A stretch of DNA of 64,000 bases from Halolactibacillus miurensis (GCF_900116255.1 NZ_FPAI01000005.1:98143-162142); one strand, 5' to 3'; counted from the stretch's first letter, positions 29,312-39,415 are shown. Made by a program: numbers and translations. Notes: generated from the letters alone by a model not told the origin.

Positions 29312-30461
29312 AGGGGTTAGGTGATAAATAACGTTCGAGACGATCGAGTCCTTCTTTTAAAGTATCTAGACTATAAGCATAAGATAGCCGTAGGTAACCT
29401 TCACCAAAACGTCCAAAACTGGAGCCTGGTACAAATGCAACGTGTGCTTGTTCTACTAAATCAAGCGCCAGATCGAAGGATGGACGTGGGTCATTTATTT
29501 TAAACATAAAATAAAAGGCGCCACCTGGCTTTACAACGTCAATTCCCATGGCTTGAAGACGATGATAGACATAATTACGTCTGTCTAAATAAGCCTCGCA
29601 CATTTTGTTAGGCGCATCCTTTGCCTCCGTTACAGCGTTAAGAGCGGCATATTGACTAGTAGAGGTTGCGCACGAGACATTATACTGCAATACTTTCGTA
29701 AATTGATCCATTAAGTGAAGCGGACCAAATAAGAACCCAATTCGAAAACCTGTCATCGCATGGGATTTCGATAGACCGTTAATGACGATTAACCGTTCGG
29801 CTAACTCTTCGAAAACAGCCATGGAGACATGGGGGGCATCAAAAGAAATGGTGCTGTATATTTCGTCAGTAATTAAATAAAGGTCGTGTTTTACTACGAC
29901 ATCTTTTATCGCGGCTAACTCATCTTTAGTTAAGGTCACACCGGTTGGATTCGACGGATACGGTAAGATGACAACCTTTGTTTTGTCGGTAATCGCCTGT
30001 TCCAATGCGTCAGCCGTTAACTTAAAGGCTGTAGGGGTAGTATCAATAGCTACAACCTTTGCATGTTGAAGGGTAATCAACGGTTCATAACCCGGATAAA
30101 TCGGGGAGGGCAAAATCACTTCATCTCCAGGAACTAACAAAGTTCTTAGCGCGATATCAATCGCTTGTGAGGCACCAACAGTCACAAGTACTTGATTCGC
30201 ACACCAATGTGTCCCGTATAGATCATTTATGTACTGACTCACTTTGTCGCGCAATTCATATAATCCTTGATTTTGCGTATACGTTGTCTTATTGGCGTCA
30301 AGTGCGTCTTTAGCGGCTTGTTTTACTGATTCGGGTGTGGAGAAGTCAGGTTGTCCTATAGTCAGTGATAAAATATCTTCTTTATCTTGTACAAGGTTAA
30401 AAAATTTCCGAATTCCGGATAACTCAATGGCTTCAACAGCTGAGTTAATAGGTTTAGGCAT
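29310..30461 (-). CDS. patA: PLP-dependent aminotransferase, PatA-like
   Basis: 383 residues, fold-type I. SLTIGQPDFSTPE, NPTGVTL, the PLP-lysine in NGLSKSHAMTGFRIG and GEGYLRLSYA are present. PatA in B. subtilis is an N-acetyl-L,L-diaminopimelate aminotransferase, which would complete the acetylase lysine branch together with dapH and dapL 2 kb away. ATG 30461 follows GAAAGGTCG; a longer start at 30503 lacks a site. Confidence 0.88.
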   Translation of the reverse strand: MPKPINSAVEAIELSGIRKFFNLVQDKEDILSLTIGQPDFSTPESVKQAAKDALDANKTTYTQNQGLYELRDKVSQYINDLYGTHWCANQVLVTVGASQAIDIALRTLLVPGDEVILPSPIYPGYEPLITLQHAKVVAIDTTPTAFKLTADALEQAITDKTKVVILPYPSNPTGVTLTKDELAAIKDVVVKHDLYLITDEIYSTISFDAPHVSMAVFEELAERLIVINGLSKSHAMTGFRIGFLFGPLHLMDQFTKVLQYNVSCATSTSQYAALNAVTEAKDAPNKMCEAYLDRRNYVYHRLQAMGIDVVKPGGAFYFMFKINDPRPSFDLALDLVEQAHVAFVPGSSFGRFGEGYLRLSYAYSLDTLKEGLDRLERYLSPNP

Positions 30462-30518
30462 AAGACATCGACCTTTCTTGTTGTTAATAAGCATAATAGA
30501 CATTACTCTAGTAAATCA

Positions 30519-30968
30519 TTAGCGTTTATCTTGTTTATGGTAGGCATAATTCCACCGCCCAAGTAAGGAAGGCATATACGTTGATTTTTTCTTGGAGGGT
30601 TGGGTAGGTTCTGTGATGCCTAAGTATGTGTTGAGTATACGCTTGGCCTGCTTTAAAGACATCCTTACTTGTGGATTACGATAATTTTGATCTAACTCAC
30701 CGAGGTGCTCGAACGTTTTAAAATCTTGTTTGGTAGGTGGAATATGGAAGAAATATTGTCCTACTTTCACAAGTAATGTGGAGTGTTGGCAGGAGAGTTT
30801 AGGACGTTTTGAATATTGAAGACCCATTTTCTTAGCTTGATTTGTTTTTAGTAATTGATCAATCGCTTGTTTTTTTAACGTGTATAGCCCCTTTGGATCA
30901 ATGGCAGTTTTGGCATGACGATTTATGACAAAAAGTGCTTGAGCAACGTCATTGACTGATGGTTTCAT
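30519..30968 (-). CDS. ykyB: YkyB family protein
   Basis: 149 residues, basic (high Lys/Arg), no membrane segment. AQALFVINRHAKTA and RNPQVRMSLKQAKRILNTYLG match YkyB as I recall it; the B. subtilis gene also lies near patA. Function unknown. Confidence 0.78.
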   Translation of the reverse strand: MKPSVNDVAQALFVINRHAKTAIDPKGLYTLKKQAIDQLLKTNQAKKMGLQYSKRPKLSCQHSTLLVKVGQYFFHIPPTKQDFKTFEHLGELDQNYRNPQVRMSLKQAKRILNTYLGITEPTQPSKKKSTYMPSLLGRWNYAYHKQDKR

Positions 30969-31201
30969 ATAAGTCAGACCCCCTTAAAATAATATGACTG
31001 TCTATTTAAACATGCTTGATGTTTATTTTACCATGAAATAGTAGGAAAAACTATGATTTGTTTGATTCTTTTGTCAATTAAGCGGCCTAGATTTTTGTCG
31101 CATGAAACGTTAAAATCACGGGTGACTTTATTTCTTATTTCACGCGTCTTATGATACACTTAGAGATGTGAGTGATTAGCGATTCAAAGGAGTTGTCAGC
31201 C

Positions 31202-31660
31202 ATGAGCTTAGTTAAATCTTTACCTTTACTACAGTTAACAGCGGAATCTTTAATGGTATCATCAGAAAAAGTAGCCCATGTTCAAATCAATAATCCACTG
31301 GAGCATGCCTTACTTATTTTGGTTAGATCTGGTTATTCATCTGTGCCAGTGTTGGATATGCATTATCAGTTTCACGGAATTATCAGCAAAAATGTCATAT
31401 TAAATGAGATTTTAGGTATTGAACGGTTTGAGATGGAACGATTATCAGAGGTGACCGTTAATGAAGTGATGGATACGGATATTCCAACGGTTTTACCTTC
31501 AGAACATTTCTTGCGTTGTTTGAAACATTTGATTGATCATCCTTATATCGCTGTTGTGAATAAACAAGGAGACTTTGACGGTATCCTAACGAGACGTGCG
31601 GTACTAAAAGAAATGAATAAATATATACACATCAATAAGGCGTTGTTTAAAGATGTGTGA
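31202..31660 (+). CDS. darB: DarB/CbpB, c-di-AMP-binding CBS protein
   Basis: About 152 residues with two CBS domains (15-75 and 88-148): SEKVAHVQINNPLEHALLI, GYSSVPVLD, DIPTVLPSEHFLRCLKHLIDHPYIAVVNKQG. The length and position near dapH fit YkuL/DarB. In B. subtilis, apo-DarB binds Rel and pyruvate carboxylase and c-di-AMP releases it. ATG 31202 follows AAAGGAG; a longer in-frame start at 31172 lacks a site. Confidence 0.85.
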   Translation: MSLVKSLPLLQLTAESLMVSSEKVAHVQINNPLEHALLILVRSGYSSVPVLDMHYQFHGIISKNVILNEILGIERFEMERLSEVTVNEVMDTDIPTVLPSEHFLRCLKHLIDHPYIAVVNKQGDFDGILTRRAVLKEMNKYIHINKALFKDV

Positions 31661-31677
31661 GTTTTCAAAAAATAGAC

Positions 31678-31707
31678 TTGTCAAACCAAATCGTTTTTTG
31701 GTAAAGT
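31678..31707 (+). promoter_or_regulatory. dapH promoter
   Basis: TTGTCA, 18-nt spacer and TAAAGT. Confidence 0.6.
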
Positions 31708-31737
31708 AACACTAGTGAATCTAGAGGGGGAAAAAGT

Positions 31738-32457
31738 ATGAACAAAATGAATGCAGAAGATATTATTACATTTATTTCAGAAAGTAAAAAAGCGACACCG
31801 GTAAAGGTATATGTAAAAGGTGACGCATTAGATACGATCACATTTTCTGAAGGGGTGCAGGCGTTTGTTGAATCAAAAACAGGCGTGTTGTTCGGAGAAT
31901 GGGATCTTGTTAAAAAAGACTTAGAGTCAAATGAAAAATCAATCAGTGATTATGTTGTTGAAAATGATCGTCGCCATTCAGCGATTCCAATGGTCGATTT
32001 CAAGCAATTCAATGCCCGTATTGAACCAGGTGCCATCATTCGTGATCAAGTCGACATTGGTGATGGGGCGGTTATTATGATGGGGGCCGTTATTAATATT
32101 GGTTCTGTGATTGGTGAAGGTACGATGATTGATATGAACGCGACACTTGGTGGTCGTGCAACTGTCGGGAAAAATTGCCACGTTGGTGCAGGTGCTGTAT
32201 TAGCGGGAGTTATTGAGCCGCCATCAGCGGAACCTGTTGTCGTTGAAGATGGGGTTGTGATCGGTGCCAATGCGGTTGTTTTAGAAGGCGTGAGGATTGG
32301 TGAAGGTGCTGTTGTTGCGGCAGGTGCGATTGTGACAAAAGACGTGCCAGCTAACACCGTTGTTGGTGGGACGCCTGCACGTGTCTTAAAAGAAATCGAT
32401 GATAAGACGAAAGTGAAAACAGAAATTATGCAAGCATTGCGTAAATTAAACGACTAA
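31738..32457 (+). CDS. dapH: Tetrahydrodipicolinate N-acetyltransferase
   Basis: 239 residues. A short N-terminal domain followed by a left-handed beta-helix of hexapeptide repeats ([34 protein letters not shown]) and [12 protein letters not shown]. It acetylates 2,3,4,5-tetrahydrodipicolinate with acetyl-CoA, starting the acetylase branch to diaminopimelate. AGAGGGGG precedes the ATG. Confidence 0.96.
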   Translation: MNKMNAEDIITFISESKKATPVKVYVKGDALDTITFSEGVQAFVESKTGVLFGEWDLVKKDLESNEKSISDYVVENDRRHSAIPMVDFKQFNARIEPGAIIRDQVDIGDGAVIMMGAVINIGSVIGEGTMIDMNATLGGRATVGKNCHVGAGAVLAGVIEPPSAEPVVVEDGVVIGANAVVLEGVRIGEGAVVAAGAIVTKDVPANTVVGGTPARVLKEIDDKTKVKTEIMQALRKLND

Positions 32458-32482
32458 TAGTGAAATGATGACGGAGACTAAA

Positions 32483-32507
32483 AGCGGGAGGCGACTCCTG
32501 CTTTTTT
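32483..32507 (+). terminator. Hairpin with T-run between dapH and dapL
   Basis: AGCGGGAG/CTCCTGCT stem (one G-T), 4-nt loop, then TTTTTT. It looks like an intrinsic terminator and could lower dapL expression relative to dapH by partial termination. Confidence 0.6.
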
Positions 32508-32577
32508 CTGTTACATGTCCCAAGAGACAGCTGAAGAGTTAAAAAGAGCACGACGTGATCGTAAGGAGGAGAAGACA

Positions 32578-33693
32578 TTGGATTTACATAACGTACGGCA
32601 ACACTTGCATCAAATACCAGAACAAGGATTTAAGGAAGTGAAAACACAACAATTTCTGCTTAACTACATTGACACAATCAAAGATGACCGCGTCGATATA
32701 ATTAAATGGAAAACAGGTCTGTTTGTGAAAGTATCTGGCACGAATTCTAAAAAAACAATGGCCTACCGCGCGGATATGGACGGTTTGCCGATTGATGAAC
32801 AGACAGGGCTACCTTATCAATCAACGCATCCAGGTTTCATGCACGCCTGTGGTCACGATTTTCATATGACGATTGCTTTAGGGGTGTTAGAAAAAATAAT
32901 GGATGAGCCTTTACAAGATGATGTTGTGTTTATTTTTCAGCCAGCAGAAGAAGGACCAGGCGGCGCTCAACCAATCCTTTCGACATCGGACTTTCAATCT
33001 CTTAAGGTTGATGAAATTTTTAGTTTGCATATCGCACCAGAGCTGCCTGTTGGGACGGTATCTACTAAACCAGGCTTATTATTTGCGAATACGAGTGAAC
33101 TGTTCATTGTTTTTAAAGGAAAGGGTGGGCATGCGGCCTATCCACATTTAACGCATGATATGGCTGTAGCAGCAAGTACGTTTCTTGTATCGGTTCAACA
33201 AATTGTGTCAAGGCGAACCAATCCCATAGAAGGGGCAGTGCTCACAGTTGGGAAAATGACAGCGGGTACGGTTCAAAATATTATCGCTGAAACCGCGCGA
33301 TTAGAAGGTACGATTCGAACGACCGATCCAAATACCATTCAAACGATTAAAACAGAAATCGAAGCGTTTGCCCGCGCCTTTGAAATCAGTCACCACTGTG
33401 ACATTGACATTGATTATGGTTCAAATTATTACGGGGTATATAACGATGAACGATTTGTTGAACGGTTTAAAGAAACGGTACAATCCAGTGGTTTGACGTA
33501 CGTCGAAGCACAAGAGGCAATGACCGGCGAAGACTTTGGTTATTTCCTTAAAGACATACCTGGGTTTATGTTTTGGTTAGGGGTTGATTCAGCTTTTGGA
33601 CTCCATCATGCGAAATTAAATCCGGATGAGCGGGCATTACAAGTAGGTGTTGATTTAGTGCACAGAACACTACGCGATTTAACGATGAAATAG
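32578..33693 (+). CDS. dapL: N-acetyldiaminopimelate deacetylase
   Basis: 371 residues from TTG 32578, which follows AAGGAGGAG perfectly; the longer frame from ATG 32515 has no site and would start inside the upstream terminator region. M20 peptidase family: metal ligands in ACGHDFHM, FQPAEEGPGG and GLHHAKLNPDE, dimerisation domain in the middle. It releases acetate from N-acetyl-L,L-diaminopimelate. Family length in B. subtilis (YkuR) is about 374. Confidence 0.95.
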   Translation: MDLHNVRQHLHQIPEQGFKEVKTQQFLLNYIDTIKDDRVDIIKWKTGLFVKVSGTNSKKTMAYRADMDGLPIDEQTGLPYQSTHPGFMHACGHDFHMTIALGVLEKIMDEPLQDDVVFIFQPAEEGPGGAQPILSTSDFQSLKVDEIFSLHIAPELPVGTVSTKPGLLFANTSELFIVFKGKGGHAAYPHLTHDMAVAASTFLVSVQQIVSRRTNPIEGAVLTVGKMTAGTVQNIIAETARLEGTIRTTDPNTIQTIKTEIEAFARAFEISHHCDIDIDYGSNYYGVYNDERFVERFKETVQSSGLTYVEAQEAMTGEDFGYFLKDIPGFMFWLGVDSAFGLHHAKLNPDERALQVGVDLVHRTLRDLTMK

Positions 33694-33734
33694 GACAGTC
33701 CTCGTGACAGTAGGTAATGAAGATCAGAAAGATT

Positions 33735-33762
33735 AAAAGGATGAGCAACGGCTCATCCTTTT
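33735..33762. terminator. Hairpin between dapL and mscS gene
   Basis: Perfect 12-bp stem AAAAGGATGAGC / GCTCATCCTTTT with an AACG loop between convergent genes; short T tails on both sides. Confidence 0.7.
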
Positions 33763-33834
33763 AAATATGAGTATTTACCTTTACCTACTCTTTTTGCTTT
33801 AACTTTCAAATCACTTGTAGCGGTTAACGCTAAC

Positions 33835-34659
33835 TTAAGCCTCTTCTTTTACGATATGCGTGACTTGTTGAGGGAAAGGGATTTCAATCCCGTTTTGGTC
33901 AAAAGCTTCTTTGATAGCTTTACGCATATCGCGCTCACATTGCCACTGTTCCATATTTTGTGTTTGGCCGATAATCCGTAAAACCACATCAGAGCTTCCT
34001 AATGATTGAACCCCGATGACTTGTGGGCCATCGACAAAACGTTCATCCGTGCTAAATGCCTCACAAACGTGTTGTAACACTTGCATCGCGTGATCAATAT
34101 TATCATTATAACTGATGCCAATATCGACAAGTGCGCGCATCGTACCTCGAGAGTGATTACTGATTCCTTCAAGGTGGCGATTCGGAATAAAGTTAAGTGT
34201 ACCATCAAAACTTCTAATTTGGGTTGTGCGTAAACCAAGCTCTTCAACAATCCCGTCATAACCAGCCGTTGTGACATATTCTCCTACTTCAATTTGTTTT
34301 TCTAACAGAATAAAGAATCCTGTGACTACGTCACTGACGAGGCCTTGGGCACCGAAACCTATCGCTAAACCGACGACACCGGCACTAGCAATTAATGGGC
34401 CGATTTCTAGTTCGAACACACCAAAAATCATCGTAATGAAAATGAAAATCAGTATGTAAGAATAGATATTGATTAATAATTTCTCTAGTGTTAAAACTCT
34501 TGCTTCGGATATCTTTTTCTTATTAGTAGATGAGTGGAGGATTTTTGAGATGATTTTCCTTCCGATTGGGTTAATAATCGCATACGCAATGAATAGGAGG
34601 ATGAGCTTGAGCCCGATCCCAAGTGCAACTTCTGTAATACCTTCAAGATTAAATGACAT
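33835..34659 (-). CDS. MscS family mechanosensitive channel (YkuT-like)
   Basis: 274 residues: three transmembrane helices in the first 120 residues, the pore helix GPLIASAGVVGLAIGFGAQGLVSDVVTGFF, and the cytoplasmic beta and alpha/beta domains. It opens on membrane tension to release osmolytes. The gene stands between dapL and the ABC exporter, as ykuT lies near dap genes in B. subtilis. Confidence 0.93.
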   Translation of the reverse strand: MSFNLEGITEVALGIGLKLILLFIAYAIINPIGRKIISKILHSSTNKKKISEARVLTLEKLLINIYSYILIFIFITMIFGVFELEIGPLIASAGVVGLAIGFGAQGLVSDVVTGFFILLEKQIEVGEYVTTAGYDGIVEELGLRTTQIRSFDGTLNFIPNRHLEGISNHSRGTMRALVDIGISYNDNIDHAMQVLQHVCEAFSTDERFVDGPQVIGVQSLGSSDVVLRIIGQTQNMEQWQCERDMRKAIKEAFDQNGIEIPFPQQVTHIVKEEA

Positions 34660-34879
34660 AGACGTTCTCCTTTTCGTTAAGTTTCTCTGAAGATATACCC
34701 GATTTTAACCGGCGATAAACATAACATTTTGAAGAAGAATGTCTATTGAATGAAAAATAATGTCTGATTCCTATGACTGATTTTTTAGATTTTTACAAAA
34801 AGTAAGGCAAACTACTAGTAATTTATTTCGATACCCGATATATTAGTAAAAGACAAATTGTGAAGAGGAGGGAATTCAT

Positions 34880-36628
34880 ATGGATATTTTTAAGAAATTA
34901 AAAGCATTTTATTGGCCTTATAAACGATACTTTTTACTGTCACTTGTTTTTGTTTTGATTGTGACAGCGATTACAGTTATTTATCCAGTGGTGCTTCAAA
35001 TTACCATCGATGATGTTATTTTAGCTGGAGATTATGATCTCATACCTGTCTTATCGATTGGTTTTCTTGTGTTAATGATGGTAAAAGGCGTGGCTAATTT
35101 TACCCAGCAGTATTTAGGAGATTTATTTGGTGTGACTTCAGTGTATCACTTACGGGATGCCTTATACCGGAAATTACAACGTTTATCATTTACATACTAT
35201 GATAACGCACGGACAGGGGACTTAATGTCGCGTTTAACGATGGATGTTGAAGGGTTTAAGTTTTTCTTAGCCGCAGGCTTTAAGGAACTAATTCGCGTCA
35301 TATTTTTAATGGTGACAAGTTTAGTCGTCATGTTTTATTACTCTGTACCGTTGGCACTGGTGACGATGGCTGTGATGCCATTTCTTATCATTGTCGTAAG
35401 GAAATTCGATTCAGAGGTTCACCCGGCTTTTCGATCGATTCGTAAGTCGCTCGGTAACTTGAATACACGTATTCAAGAGAATGTCAGTGGGATGAATACG
35501 ATCAAATCGTTATCTAAAGAAGATTTTGAAATTGACCGTTTTACGACTGACAACAAAAAGTATCAGGAAGTCAACATTACGACAGCCTCAATCTGGGCGA
35601 AGTACTTCCCGTTCATGGAGTTTATCGGTAATTTAGCGATGATTTCTTTACTTATTTTTGGTGGTTGGCTCGTGATGAATGACCAACTTTCTCTTGGTGA
35701 GCTCGTTGCTTTCTTTAGTTTAGTCAACTATATTATTGGCCCGCTGATGCACCTTGGTTTTATTGTGAACCAGTTTTCACAAGCAAAAGCTGCGGGTGAG
35801 CGTCTATTAGATATTTTAGAAGCAGATGAATCGATTACATCAAAAGATTCAGCTTTAGCGGATGTGCACATAAAAGGGGATGTTGTATTCGATCATGTAA
35901 CGTTAAAATATACCGAAGATGATGATGCGGCATTAAAAGATATTTCTTTTCATGTTCCGCAAGGAAAAGTAATTGGTTTAATTGGTTCAACCGGAGCGGG
36001 AAAATCAAGTATTACGCAGCTGATGACTCGATTTTACGAACCGGTTGAGGGGCATGTGTATATTGATGGAAAAGATGTGTCGGATTATGATTTAAAAGCA
36101 TTAAGACGTCACATCGGCTTTGTCTTACAAGAGCCGTTCTTATTTTCAACAACGATTAAAGAAAACATTGCTTACGGTAATCCGGATGTTTCGATGGAAG
36201 AAATTATCGCAGCCGCCAAACGCGCGCAAGCACATGAATTTATTATGGATATGCCAAAAGGGTATGACACGATGCTAGGCGAGCGAGGAATGGGCTTAAG
36301 TGGTGGGCAGCGTCAACGGATTTCGATTGCGCGAGCGTTACTCATTAATCCAAGCATCTTAGTGTTAGACGATGCCACCTCTGCTGTTGATATGGAAACG
36401 GAGTTTCAAATTCAACGTGCTTTAAAAGAAGTCATGCAAGGTCGAACAACGTTTATTATTGCCCACCGTATTTCTTCATTAAAGCATGCGGATGAAATTC
36501 TCGTTTTAGAAGATGGCGAGATTGTTGAACGTGGCGTCCATGATATGTTGCTAAACAATGGCGGACCGTATCAACGCATCTACGATATTCAGTACCAAGA
36601 TAAAAAACAAATCATGGGTGAACTATAG
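34880..36628 (+). CDS. ABC exporter half-transporter, degenerate-site subunit
   Basis: 582 residues: six transmembrane helices (1-310) then a nucleotide-binding domain with Walker A GSTGAGKSS, Q-loop FVLQEPF, perfect LSGGQRQR and Walker B ILVLDDATSAVD, where the catalytic Glu is Asp. It pairs with the next gene, 17 nt downstream, to form a heterodimer of the BmrCD/TM287-288 kind. Lengths match YknU/YknV. The substrate (drug, lipid or peptide) is unknown. GAGGAGGG precedes the ATG. Confidence 0.92.
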   Translation: MDIFKKLKAFYWPYKRYFLLSLVFVLIVTAITVIYPVVLQITIDDVILAGDYDLIPVLSIGFLVLMMVKGVANFTQQYLGDLFGVTSVYHLRDALYRKLQRLSFTYYDNARTGDLMSRLTMDVEGFKFFLAAGFKELIRVIFLMVTSLVVMFYYSVPLALVTMAVMPFLIIVVRKFDSEVHPAFRSIRKSLGNLNTRIQENVSGMNTIKSLSKEDFEIDRFTTDNKKYQEVNITTASIWAKYFPFMEFIGNLAMISLLIFGGWLVMNDQLSLGELVAFFSLVNYIIGPLMHLGFIVNQFSQAKAAGERLLDILEADESITSKDSALADVHIKGDVVFDHVTLKYTEDDDAALKDISFHVPQGKVIGLIGSTGAGKSSITQLMTRFYEPVEGHVYIDGKDVSDYDLKALRRHIGFVLQEPFLFSTTIKENIAYGNPDVSMEEIIAAAKRAQAHEFIMDMPKGYDTMLGERGMGLSGGQRQRISIARALLINPSILVLDDATSAVDMETEFQIQRALKEVMQGRTTFIIAHRISSLKHADEILVLEDGEIVERGVHDMLLNNGGPYQRIYDIQYQDKKQIMGEL

Positions 36629-36645
36629 GAAGAAAGGAGTGACAC

Positions 36646-38478
36646 ATGATGGCGAAACTAAAGAAAATTTCAGCAGACAGTGCCTATAACAAACGATTCT
36701 TTTATCCACAAGAAGCAGCGGTAGAAAAACCGTTTAACTGGCAACAGATGGCTCGTCTTTTACACTATTTAAAACCTTATATGAAAACACTTGTCCCGAT
36801 GGCAATGGTTGCGATGCTTGTCAATATGATTGTGAGGTTAACCGTCCCGATCCTTATTGGTGATTACGTTGTTGACAAAGCTATTGCGAATCGTGATACA
36901 AGTTTACTGACGTATTTAATCATCGGTATTGCCGTATTATATTTAGCGAATTACTTGGCGAACCGCTACCGGATTAAAATTGTTAACACACTTGGACAGA
37001 AAACCATTTACGATTTAAGAAAAGAATTGTTTTCACACGTGCAACGTTTATCGCATAACTTTTTTGATAATCGTTCAGCCGGTTCAATCCTTGTGCGGAT
37101 TTTAAATGATGTCAACTCACTTCAAGAACTCTTTACCAATGGTATTATCAACTTGTTGATGGACGTGATGATGCTCGTCGGCATCGTGGCAATTTTATTC
37201 TTTTTAAGTCCGCAACTGGCGTTAGCAGTCCTAGTGATTTTACCGATCATGTTTTATATTTCAACGAAACTACGTCGTAATATACGACGCAGTTGGCAAG
37301 ATGTAAGATTACAGAAATCACGTCTGAATTCACACTTGAACGAAAGTATTCAAGGGATTCGTATCACGCAGTCCTTTATTCAAGAAGAAGAGAATACGCA
37401 ATACTTTAACGGTGTTAATGCGAATAACTTTGAAAAAGAACGTCTGGCAATGAAAAAGAGTGCCTATTTTGGTCCATTTGTAGAAATGAGCAATGCGGTT
37501 GGAACGGTTATATTAATCGCTTATGGCTCCCATCTTATTATCAATGAAACGATTTCGGTCGGTGTGTTTGTATCATTTGCCTTTTATCTCGGTATGTTTT
37601 GGGAACCTATTTCTCGGTTAGGACAAATTTATAATCAATTATTAGTTGCCATGGCGTCGTCTGAACGTATTTTTGAATTCCTAGATGAGCAGCCTAATGT
37701 TGATGAAAAACATGATGCGAAACCATTTACTGATATGACGGGTCATATTACCTTTGATCATGTTCGGTTCTCTTATGATGATGAACGGATTGCATTACAT
37801 GATATTTCGCTTGATATTAAGCCGGGGACAACAGTCGCACTCGTCGGGCATACGGGCTCAGGTAAATCTACCATCGCCAACCTTATTAGTCGTTTCTATG
37901 ACCCGACTGAAGGACGGGTCATGATTGATGGTCATGATTTACGTGATATGAAGGTGCAAAGTTTACGGTCGCATATTAGTGTCGTGTTACAAGATACCTT
38001 TATTTTCTCCGGTTCAATTATGGAGAATATTCGCTTTGGGCGTCCAGAAGCAACAGATGAAGAGGTTATGGACTCAGCTAAAATTGTTGGGGCACATGAT
38101 TTTATTCTGCGACTTGCCAACGGCTATCACACAGAAGTAGAAGAGCGAGGGAATATATTATCAGCAGGTGAGCGTCAACTATTGTCATTCGCACGCGCCT
38201 TGCTAGCAAATCCGAAGATTTTAATCTTAGATGAGGCAACAGCAAGTATTGATACTGAAGCAGAAATGAAGATTCAAGAAGCGCTAAGGAAATTATTAAA
38301 AGGCCGAACAGCGATTATGATCGCCCATCGCTTATCAACGATTCGAGAAGCCGATAATATTATCGTACTTGAGCACGGTAAGATTTTAGAACAAGGTAAT
38401 CACGATGCATTAATCCAACACGAAGGCGAGTATTATCATCTCGTGAAGTCTCAATTTGAAATGTTAGACGAACTATAG
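36646..38478 (+). CDS. ABC exporter half-transporter, partner subunit
   Basis: 610 residues: an N-terminal extension, six transmembrane helices, Walker A GHTGSGKST, Walker B ILILDEATASID with catalytic Glu, but a variant signature LSAGERQ. In the dimer, this Walker B with the partner's LSGGQ makes the active site, while the partner's Asp and this LSAGE make the degenerate one. AAAGGAG precedes ATG 36646 and 36649. It ends at a strong terminator. Confidence 0.92.
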   Translation: MMAKLKKISADSAYNKRFFYPQEAAVEKPFNWQQMARLLHYLKPYMKTLVPMAMVAMLVNMIVRLTVPILIGDYVVDKAIANRDTSLLTYLIIGIAVLYLANYLANRYRIKIVNTLGQKTIYDLRKELFSHVQRLSHNFFDNRSAGSILVRILNDVNSLQELFTNGIINLLMDVMMLVGIVAILFFLSPQLALAVLVILPIMFYISTKLRRNIRRSWQDVRLQKSRLNSHLNESIQGIRITQSFIQEEENTQYFNGVNANNFEKERLAMKKSAYFGPFVEMSNAVGTVILIAYGSHLIINETISVGVFVSFAFYLGMFWEPISRLGQIYNQLLVAMASSERIFEFLDEQPNVDEKHDAKPFTDMTGHITFDHVRFSYDDERIALHDISLDIKPGTTVALVGHTGSGKSTIANLISRFYDPTEGRVMIDGHDLRDMKVQSLRSHISVVLQDTFIFSGSIMENIRFGRPEATDEEVMDSAKIVGAHDFILRLANGYHTEVEERGNILSAGERQLLSFARALLANPKILILDEATASIDTEAEMKIQEALRKLLKGRTAIMIAHRLSTIREADNIIVLEHGKILEQGNHDALIQHEGEYYHLVKSQFEMLDEL

Positions 38479-38484
38479 TTTATG

Positions 38485-38525
38485 AGAACCTAAAGGCAGA
38501 GAATGACAGCCTTTGGGTTCTTTTT
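38485..38525 (+). terminator. Terminator after ABC exporter operon
   Basis: AGAACCTAAAGGC pairs with GCCTTTGGGTTC(T), followed by TTTTT. Confidence 0.85.
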
Positions 38526-38609
38526 AAAAGAAATCGGATCAATTATTATTGTCATTTTTCTAGAGTATGCTAGACTGGATATTGGATAGTGTAGAGGAGG
38601 TTGGTTTAT

Positions 38610-39281
38610 ATGAAACGAGAATTTGCCGTTATAGGCTTAGGACGTTTTGGAGGAAGTATTTGTCGTGAACTAAGTAAAGAGGGTATGGATGTTCTGGCGA
38701 TTGACTCAACAGAAGCGAAAGTAAATGAATACCGTAACATTGCATCCCATGCCGTTATCGCTGATGCAACGGATGAAAAAGTGTTGAAGGAATTAGGGAT
38801 TAGGAATATAGATCATGTCATTGTAGCGATTGGTGAAGATATTCAAGCGAGTATTTTAACGACGCTCATGTTAAAAGAGTTAGGAATTAAAAAGATTACC
38901 GTTAAAGCTCAAAATGATTATCATGAAAAAGTACTCACGAAAATTGGTGCTGATCAAGTCATTCACCCTGAGCGAGACATGGGTAAGAAGATCGCCCATT
39001 CGATTATTTCTAGTAACATTTTGGATCACCTAGAATTATCAGATGATCATAGTATTGTTGAGATTAAAGCAGGCAAGAAAATTATTGGAAGAACCCTTGT
39101 TGATTTAGATATTCGAGCGAATTATGGTTGTAACGTTGTCGCAATTAAGTCAACAAATTCCAATGATATTAATGTCTCACCGATGGCCACCGAACAAATT
39201 AAAGAAGGCGATACACTCGTCATCATTGGGGCAGATAAAGATATTTCTCGCTTTGAAAAACAACTCGTAATTGAAGATTAA
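38610..39281 (+). CDS. ktrC: Potassium uptake regulatory subunit KtrC (RCK)
   Basis: 223 residues: RCK_N with NAD-binding GLGRFGGSICREL (9-21) and RCK_C (about 140-223). It gates the KtrD/KtrB channel with nucleotides, and c-di-AMP binds RCK_C in this family. ATG 38610 has GAGGAGG 9 nt upstream; the TTG 38601 adjoining it is not used. The neighbour rnjA agrees with the B. subtilis order. No ktrD gene is in the window. Confidence 0.92.
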   Translation: MKREFAVIGLGRFGGSICRELSKEGMDVLAIDSTEAKVNEYRNIASHAVIADATDEKVLKELGIRNIDHVIVAIGEDIQASILTTLMLKELGIKKITVKAQNDYHEKVLTKIGADQVIHPERDMGKKIAHSIISSNILDHLELSDDHSIVEIKAGKKIIGRTLVDLDIRANYGCNVVAIKSTNSNDINVSPMATEQIKEGDTLVIIGADKDISRFEKQLVIED

Positions 39282-39322
39282 AATAAGCGTCTTGGTGTCT
39301 TATGCATCAAGATGTTTATTTT
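39280..39322 (+). terminator. Terminator after ktrC
   Basis: AAAATAAGCGTCTTG pairs imperfectly with CAAGATGTTTATTTT. Confidence 0.65.
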
Positions 39323-39372
39323 TGTTTCATTTTTTGATAGTGACGATGACTCATACAAATTAAAAAACAAAG

Positions 39373-39415
39373 AACAAGCACCAGTGAGAAAATACGCTTC
39401 TCTCTGGTGCTTGTT
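39373..39415 (-). terminator. Terminator after rnjA
   Basis: AACAAGCACCAG / CTGGTGCTTGTT stem with an inner TGAGAA region; T-rich on the minus strand. Confidence 0.8.

Noticed and set aside
31978..32357. Minus-strand frames with repetitive Ile/Asn/Thr or Pro/Ala/Thr sequence inside dapH
   Set aside because: The repetitiveness mirrors the hexapeptide repeats of DapH on the other strand.
38526..38609. Possible c-di-AMP riboswitch upstream of ktrC
   Set aside because: The spacer is too short and lacks the conserved ydaO-type elements and a terminator.
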